Origin: Neckera pumila
Lineage: Eukaryota; Streptophyta; Bryopsida; Hypnales; Neckeraceae
Direction of reading: 5' to 3'
Assembly: GCA_963969595.1 (NCBI GenBank)
Contig: OZ018410.1
Location: forward strand, 2,046,001-2,110,000
Length of the DNA stretch: 64,000 bases
The translations under genes were made by a program, and so were the position numbers. The notes under the pieces are model-generated. The model was not told where the DNA came from. It worked only from the letters and a program-made list of their open reading frames with translations, and searched no databases. Below, one piece after another: positions 59,401-64,000 of this stretch (positions within the stretch are counted from its first letter, which is position 1; each line of letters begins with the position of its first letter).

Positions 59401-60008
59401 ATTTAACGTATGTAGGAAATCTTGGGTACTTGTGCACAAAGTCAACTTTGGTCAGATGTTCACAAAATTATAACATAATTAGTGGCAATTTTTGATAATT
59501 TCAACCTGAAATGTGCCTTGGTTTTTTGGGGGGTAAAAAAAATTTCCCTATATTTTGGCATCAATTTTGAAAATTATTATTTGCCAATTGTAATAGGCAA
59601 GGGCAGTGCCATAGTGATGCATAATGCAAAAGGCTATAAGTTATTAGTGTCCTGACATAGTCAATATGACATAGTCCCTTTTGTCACAAATTTAATAAGA
59701 CATAATGATTATGAATTGATATAGAAGATGTGAACCAAAGTTTTCCTTGTGTGTTTAACTCAAATGATTTTGAGTGTAGAAGAAATATCAAATGTTGTTA
59801 CTTTATATGAATTAGATTTATTTACGTCCATGAGTAGTAGGCTTTGTTTCCAACTTTGCTTGATTTTAAAAGTAAGTAAATTAAGACCATTGGTGCTTTG
59901 AACGTTCAATGAAGTTGAATTTTGTAAAGTGTAAAATTTACTTCATGAGTTAGAGGTTTAAACATTTGTACTTTTCAAGTAGTTCTTGATAAGAAGGCAT
60001 CCAAATGA

Positions 60009-60480
60009 AATGCATTGGATGACTTTTGGTTTGGTACAAATAGCCCTGATGCTTTGGAAGAGCTTAGTTTGTCAAAATGCAAGAGGTTGAAGATTGAGGA
60101 TATTGAAAGGCTTTGGCGGTGTTCATACAATTGGTGCATTTAAGGATCTTACCATGTGTATCAAAGTGCAGTGCATTTGACGACTTTTAATGACTAGAGA
60201 CATGATATTGATTTGAATATATAGAGTTTTTTTGACTGAAACTAGAAAGCATTTGAAAAATATCATCTAGTGCTTTGGCTATTTAACACTTTTAAAGAGC
60301 CTTCTACTAACACACATTGGAATGCAAGCCATTGGAATGCTTTTCCTAATTTCTACTACAAAGCCATGGTTCAATTTGATATACTTGAAGATATATTTTG
60401 GAGGTTGTAAAGACATTGGTGGAGTTACGTGTAGATGTTTAAAATGTCATCGCTTGGCTATTGAAATATATGATTATATG
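60009..60480 (+). pseudogene. leucine-rich-repeat gene fragments
   Basis: An open stretch reads LEELSLSKCKRLKIEDIERL at about 60050-60110, matching the plant LRR pattern LxxLxLSxCxxL. A second piece near 60395-60440 reads VVKTLVELRVDV before a stop. Frames are broken by several stops. LRRs of this kind occur in NB-LRR resistance proteins and in F-box/LRR proteins; no NB-ARC or F-box part is visible, so the parent family is open. Confidence 0.4.
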
Positions 60481-61204
60481 AAGGTTAAAGACATAAATAA
60501 TAGTTTATGCAATTTATGAAGTTCAACAAGTTGAAGAATTTCATTTTACATAGCTTTTCCTTTGAATATTGCTACATCATAAATTAAAAGTGCATCAAGA
60601 AAGGACAATTGACATTAGATGTAACATTTTACTATGAGAAAGATTTTTCCATTAATTTGTAGTTATTCATTTTATTTTTAATGCAATTGTATTTGGATTC
60701 TAATGAAATTCCATCTTTAGTTGGATAAATTGCATTGATTTCAACTCATAATGTTTTTCATCTAATTAGGATGCTTTTCATATTAGTGTTTAGAAGGCAT
60801 GGGGAATTGTTTTTGAAAGTCATCACGAGTATGTAATGAAAGAATGTGTAATCATGAAATTTTGTACCTAGCTATGAGGGTTGGCATTTCATGCTGAATA
60901 ATTAATGAAGGTTGGAAAAAGTGTTTTAGTAGTGACTTTTAGAATTAATAAAAATTTCAATTTTTCAAATTTGTTTCACAAGAATTTGGGGCCTTAACTA
61001 TAGGAACATTAAGAGAGTGGCAAATTTATTATTTTGAGATTTGCATGTAGATGATTTGGAGCATTATAAGAGTTGCTTGTGGACCATTTTCCAATAATTT
61101 GGCATTTGCAACATTTGTTTATTTGTTTTTTTGGTTGCATCTTAGAGTAATTTTGAAAATAATTTCACTGTTATTCTTTTTTTAAATTTTGCTGACCTTG
61201 GTAG

Positions 61205-62290
61205 CCCCTTGAGAGGATCAAGCAATTAATTCAAGAATTTTATTTAACATTTCATTTGTCAACTGACCTTGAATGGACAATGATTCAATTAGAGTAAACG
61301 AGAATGAAGTTGTTATGAAATAGTATTCGACCTTCTTAAACTGTTTTTCTTGATCATGGTGCTAGGGATTATACCATCTTCATGGAATTTCTTCAGTTCA
61401 GATTCAATCTAGTGCTTGAGATCAAAACAAACAATTGCATCAAGCATCATATTAATATCTGGCAGAAAGAACTTCCTGCAAGCTAAGATGGGGACGTTTG
61501 AGTAACTGGCACGGTTTTGTGTTTGGGTTGAGTAGGGTGTTCTGATCCCTGGAGGTTAGTTTGCTTTCTGAAAACTTAAAAAATTGTTCGCCAAGGTTTG
61601 TCCTCTGGTTCTCTTGTACTGTTCAGTTTTTATCAATGGAATTTATCCATGTGTTTCAAAAAAAACAAAAACACTTCCTGCAAGCTTTCTTCATGACTTG
61701 GGTTCAATGATAAAGGTAACTGATATATTCTAGATGTTTGGTTCATACTCTGTATTTTACAGGGTTACTTGAATATGATATCAAATTCACTGATTCTTCT
61801 GAGCAATGCATGGTGAACTATTTGATTTTCATTCCTTTCTCCAGAGACATATAATGTCATTACTAGAAATCACATACAACAAAAGATTTAGTCTCTTACT
61901 TGCTGAAGTCAAGGTTGCACTGAGCAAAAGTAAGTTATCATACTTAGTTTTGTATGGGTTACGTTTGCCTCAGGTGTGACGGACCTGCTCTTCAGCTCCA
62001 ATATTTAAATTAAGTTCCTGAAGATGGATTTCAAGTTTTCTTGAAGCCAGCAGTTATTTGCTCAGAAGGTTGAAGTCACTAAAAGCAAGTACTCTCTCTC
62101 TACCTGGCTCTTCTTATGCATTTTTGTTGTTGTAATGAAAGAAGGCAAGATTTGATTGGAATGCATCATCTCTTATGTCTTTTGTAAATGTCTAGAAGTT
62201 TGAACACTAATAAAGAAACTTCAAGGTTGCTTGTAAAACCAATCTTTACAGATTCTTGCTTAAAGCCTCTATTCATGAGAACCTAAAGTT
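61205..62290 (+). repeat. duplicated block P2, interrupted by a retroposon
   Basis: Diverged copy of 57045-57800, extended by an internal 188-bp insertion (61485-61672). Probably gene-derived, since it lies beside LRR-like fragments, but no frame is open. Confidence 0.7.
61485..61672 (+). mobile_element. 5'-truncated non-LTR (LINE-like) retroposon
   Basis: A 188-bp insert flanked by the perfect 14-bp direct repeat ACTTCCTGCAAGCT (61471-61484 and 61673-61686). Ends in an A-rich tail (TTTCAAAAAAAACAAAAAC) after AATGGAATTTATCC. The paralogous block at 57281 has the target once, without the insert. A SINE or processed transcript end is the alternative. Confidence 0.8.
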
Positions 62291-62841
62291 GAATTTCAAT
62301 ACACCTACTTTTAGCATTTTGAAGATTCATATTTTATTCTTTCATTGTCCAAAATCTGCATGCTAAGAGAATCTCAAATCTTTTTTTTACCCCAACGAGA
62401 TTCTATTAACAACTTAAAGCAAATAACTGCTCAGTTAAATTCCTATGATGTCACCTCATTTTTAATCTGAAAACGAGACAACAGCCCCACTACTGAGTTA
62501 GCAATGTGGTTTAGGTTTCTGTTTCAGTATACTGAGTGGTAATGGATTTGGTCTTTGAAAATGAGTGCACTTGCTGATGACGTACCTCAATCTCTACATG
62601 ACTTAGTAAATTCCTTTCTGAAGGAGGATGAGCAATGAAAAATTGAAGGAAAGCATGCCTGATCCCGACACTTGGGGAGTCGGCCCAGAATTGGTACCAT
62701 TACGGAATTCAAAGCTTCGGACCAATTTGGGTGGACTCCTTCACTGAACCAGGACATGAATTCCACCAACTTTTCGTGCTCTCTTCAGGAGATCTCTTTC
62801 CACTGATTTTCCTAATTTGCTGGCTCAATTTCTATGACAGT

Positions 62842-63068
62842 CTTCTTTCGTTGAAGTGCATGGACAGCTGTTCTGGTCCCAGGATGTTCATTTTGATTTT
62901 GCTTATCAAAATGTACGTTTACCCCTGGGTAGACATGTACGCTTAGCCTCTTTCGAAATGCTTGTTATGAATTTGCTAAACAAGCACGCTGAAAGGAGAG
63001 GAACTGGACATTTTGATTTTTCATACCCAGGGGGTAATGGATTCCCACCAGCTGTGCCTCACTTGTGA
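62842..63068 (+). other. possible exon, function unknown
   Basis: Following a pyrimidine-rich TTTCTATGACAG acceptor-like site at 62830-62841, the frame reads SFVEVHGQLFWSQDVHFDF and on through NVRLPLGRHVRLASF to PPAVPHL and a stop. Composition is protein-like, unlike nearby AT-rich ORFs. No family recognised. Confidence 0.3.
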
Positions 63069-64000
63069 CAGAATATTCGAATTTAAAATGTGAGACTCAC
63101 TTTGTAACAAAGAGATATTAGATGAAGGCCTGGACTGGGATATACCCTAAAGCAAAAGGTATTGTCATGAACTATAGCTAGCTAGCAAGGTGTGAAATTG
63201 ATGTCACTTGCTTGAATACTTGCTTGTATGGAGACTCTCAGCGAAATTTTCTTGTTAGCAAAGATGCCGATCATGCAAATATGAAGTGCTAGTCCTTTTA
63301 CAGTTACAGTGTTTTGATGTGGTTATTGTAGTGGAGAGCTTAGTTCTAGAGTTCGATATGGCTTGATAATATGCTAAATAATGTTATTAAGATTTGCCAC
63401 AAAGGACTAGGATAACAAATTTTGCTCAAGCCTACATCTCAATTTATTTGGATTAAGGAAGTTAAGTAGAGCTTTTGCTTGCTACATTTTTATGTTCTTC
63501 CAAAGTTTGCGTAGGTAAGGTGGGATGTGAGAATACGAGGTGAGCTCAAATGTGATAGATCCTGAGAATCTTTTTGTCTAGTTGGGAGGCATGATGTTTA
63601 AGGATGGTTACCATTGCTGTGTGTCTCAATTATTCATAAATAATGTATTGAAACTCGCAAGTCCAAGCAAGTTATATTTACAGATTTGCAACAAAATGTG
63701 CATCTTAAAATTTAATTTTTGCTCCCAAAATAGTTAAAAGTTAAACAATTGACCAAAATTTCAAAAACAGCAGTTTGATTTTAAGGATTTTAGGGGTTAA
63801 AAATAGAGCCTCTTTGTCTAGACCAATTTAGAGACTTCCAAAAGCATGATCAGATCAAATGGTTGAGAAAGTGGAAACAAATTTTAGAGACTTCCAAAAA
63901 CATGCTCAGACCAAATGGTTGAGAAAGCAGAACAGTAATTATGTCTACATTGTACCCGAGTACAAGAGTTTGATGGTGAGTCTTTCAAGTTTGTCCAAAA
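63069..64000. other. intergenic; solitary TTAA-element right end at 63797
   Basis: ATTTTAGGGG-TTAA at about 63790-63800 resembles a right terminus. A 60-bp direct repeat follows (ACTTCCAAAAGCATG...CAAATGGTTGAGAAAG at about 63833 and 63890). No gene supported. Confidence 0.4.

Noticed and set aside
59376..63800. A 4.4-kb TTAA element bounded by the ends at 59376 and 63797
   Set aside because: Beyond CCCCTAAA the two termini do not match, and the interval contains a block duplicated outside it; treated as two solitary ends.

Overview
This is a eukaryotic nuclear window, AT-rich, with long gene-poor stretches and one convincing spliced gene. No prokaryotic operon, rRNA, tRNA or CRISPR array was seen. 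A land plant, probably seed-free (bryophyte or lycophyte grade), is my best guess. The guess rests on short T-rich introns with GT/AG borders, many small TIR elements, LRR-like fragments, ACGTGG boxes and a short TTTAGGG-type stretch near 14.15 kb. The lineage is inference only.

Layout. 0-9.2 kb: non-autonomous elements bounded by TTAA plus C-rich termini, a minisatellite and a duplicated intergenic block. 9.2-15 kb: unique-looking sequence without a supportable gene. 15-24.4 kb: a pile of TA-flanked Tc1/mariner-type elements, including long palindromes and a 3.1-kb element with a broken DD34E transposase whose termini carry tandem repeats. 24.4-34.2 kb: more TTAA elements plus an unclassified 2-kb TIR element. 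35.3-42.1 kb: a multi-exon plus-strand gene with a GC-rich 5' region, an intronic hairpin, an 82-bp inverted repeat inside an exon, and a C-terminal cysteine pattern like PARP6/8-type proteins. 42.5-52.5 kb: nested TTAA elements, CATTAG-ended elements and a PIF/Harbinger-like element. 52.5-55.9 kb: less AT-rich sequence without a clear gene. 55.9-62.3 kb: duplicated blocks with about 150-bp repeats and LRR-like remnants, including a truncated LINE-like insertion whose empty site is preserved in a paralogous block.

The strongest theme is that the window documents its own insertion history. Related repeat copies act as empty sites for the TTAA-flanked elements (three cases) and for the retroposon (one case). 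The TTAA target duplication and CCC-starting ends are piggyBac-like, but no transposase of that type is present here. The most unusual signals around the real gene are the pre-miRNA-sized intronic hairpin and the exonic inverted duplication.
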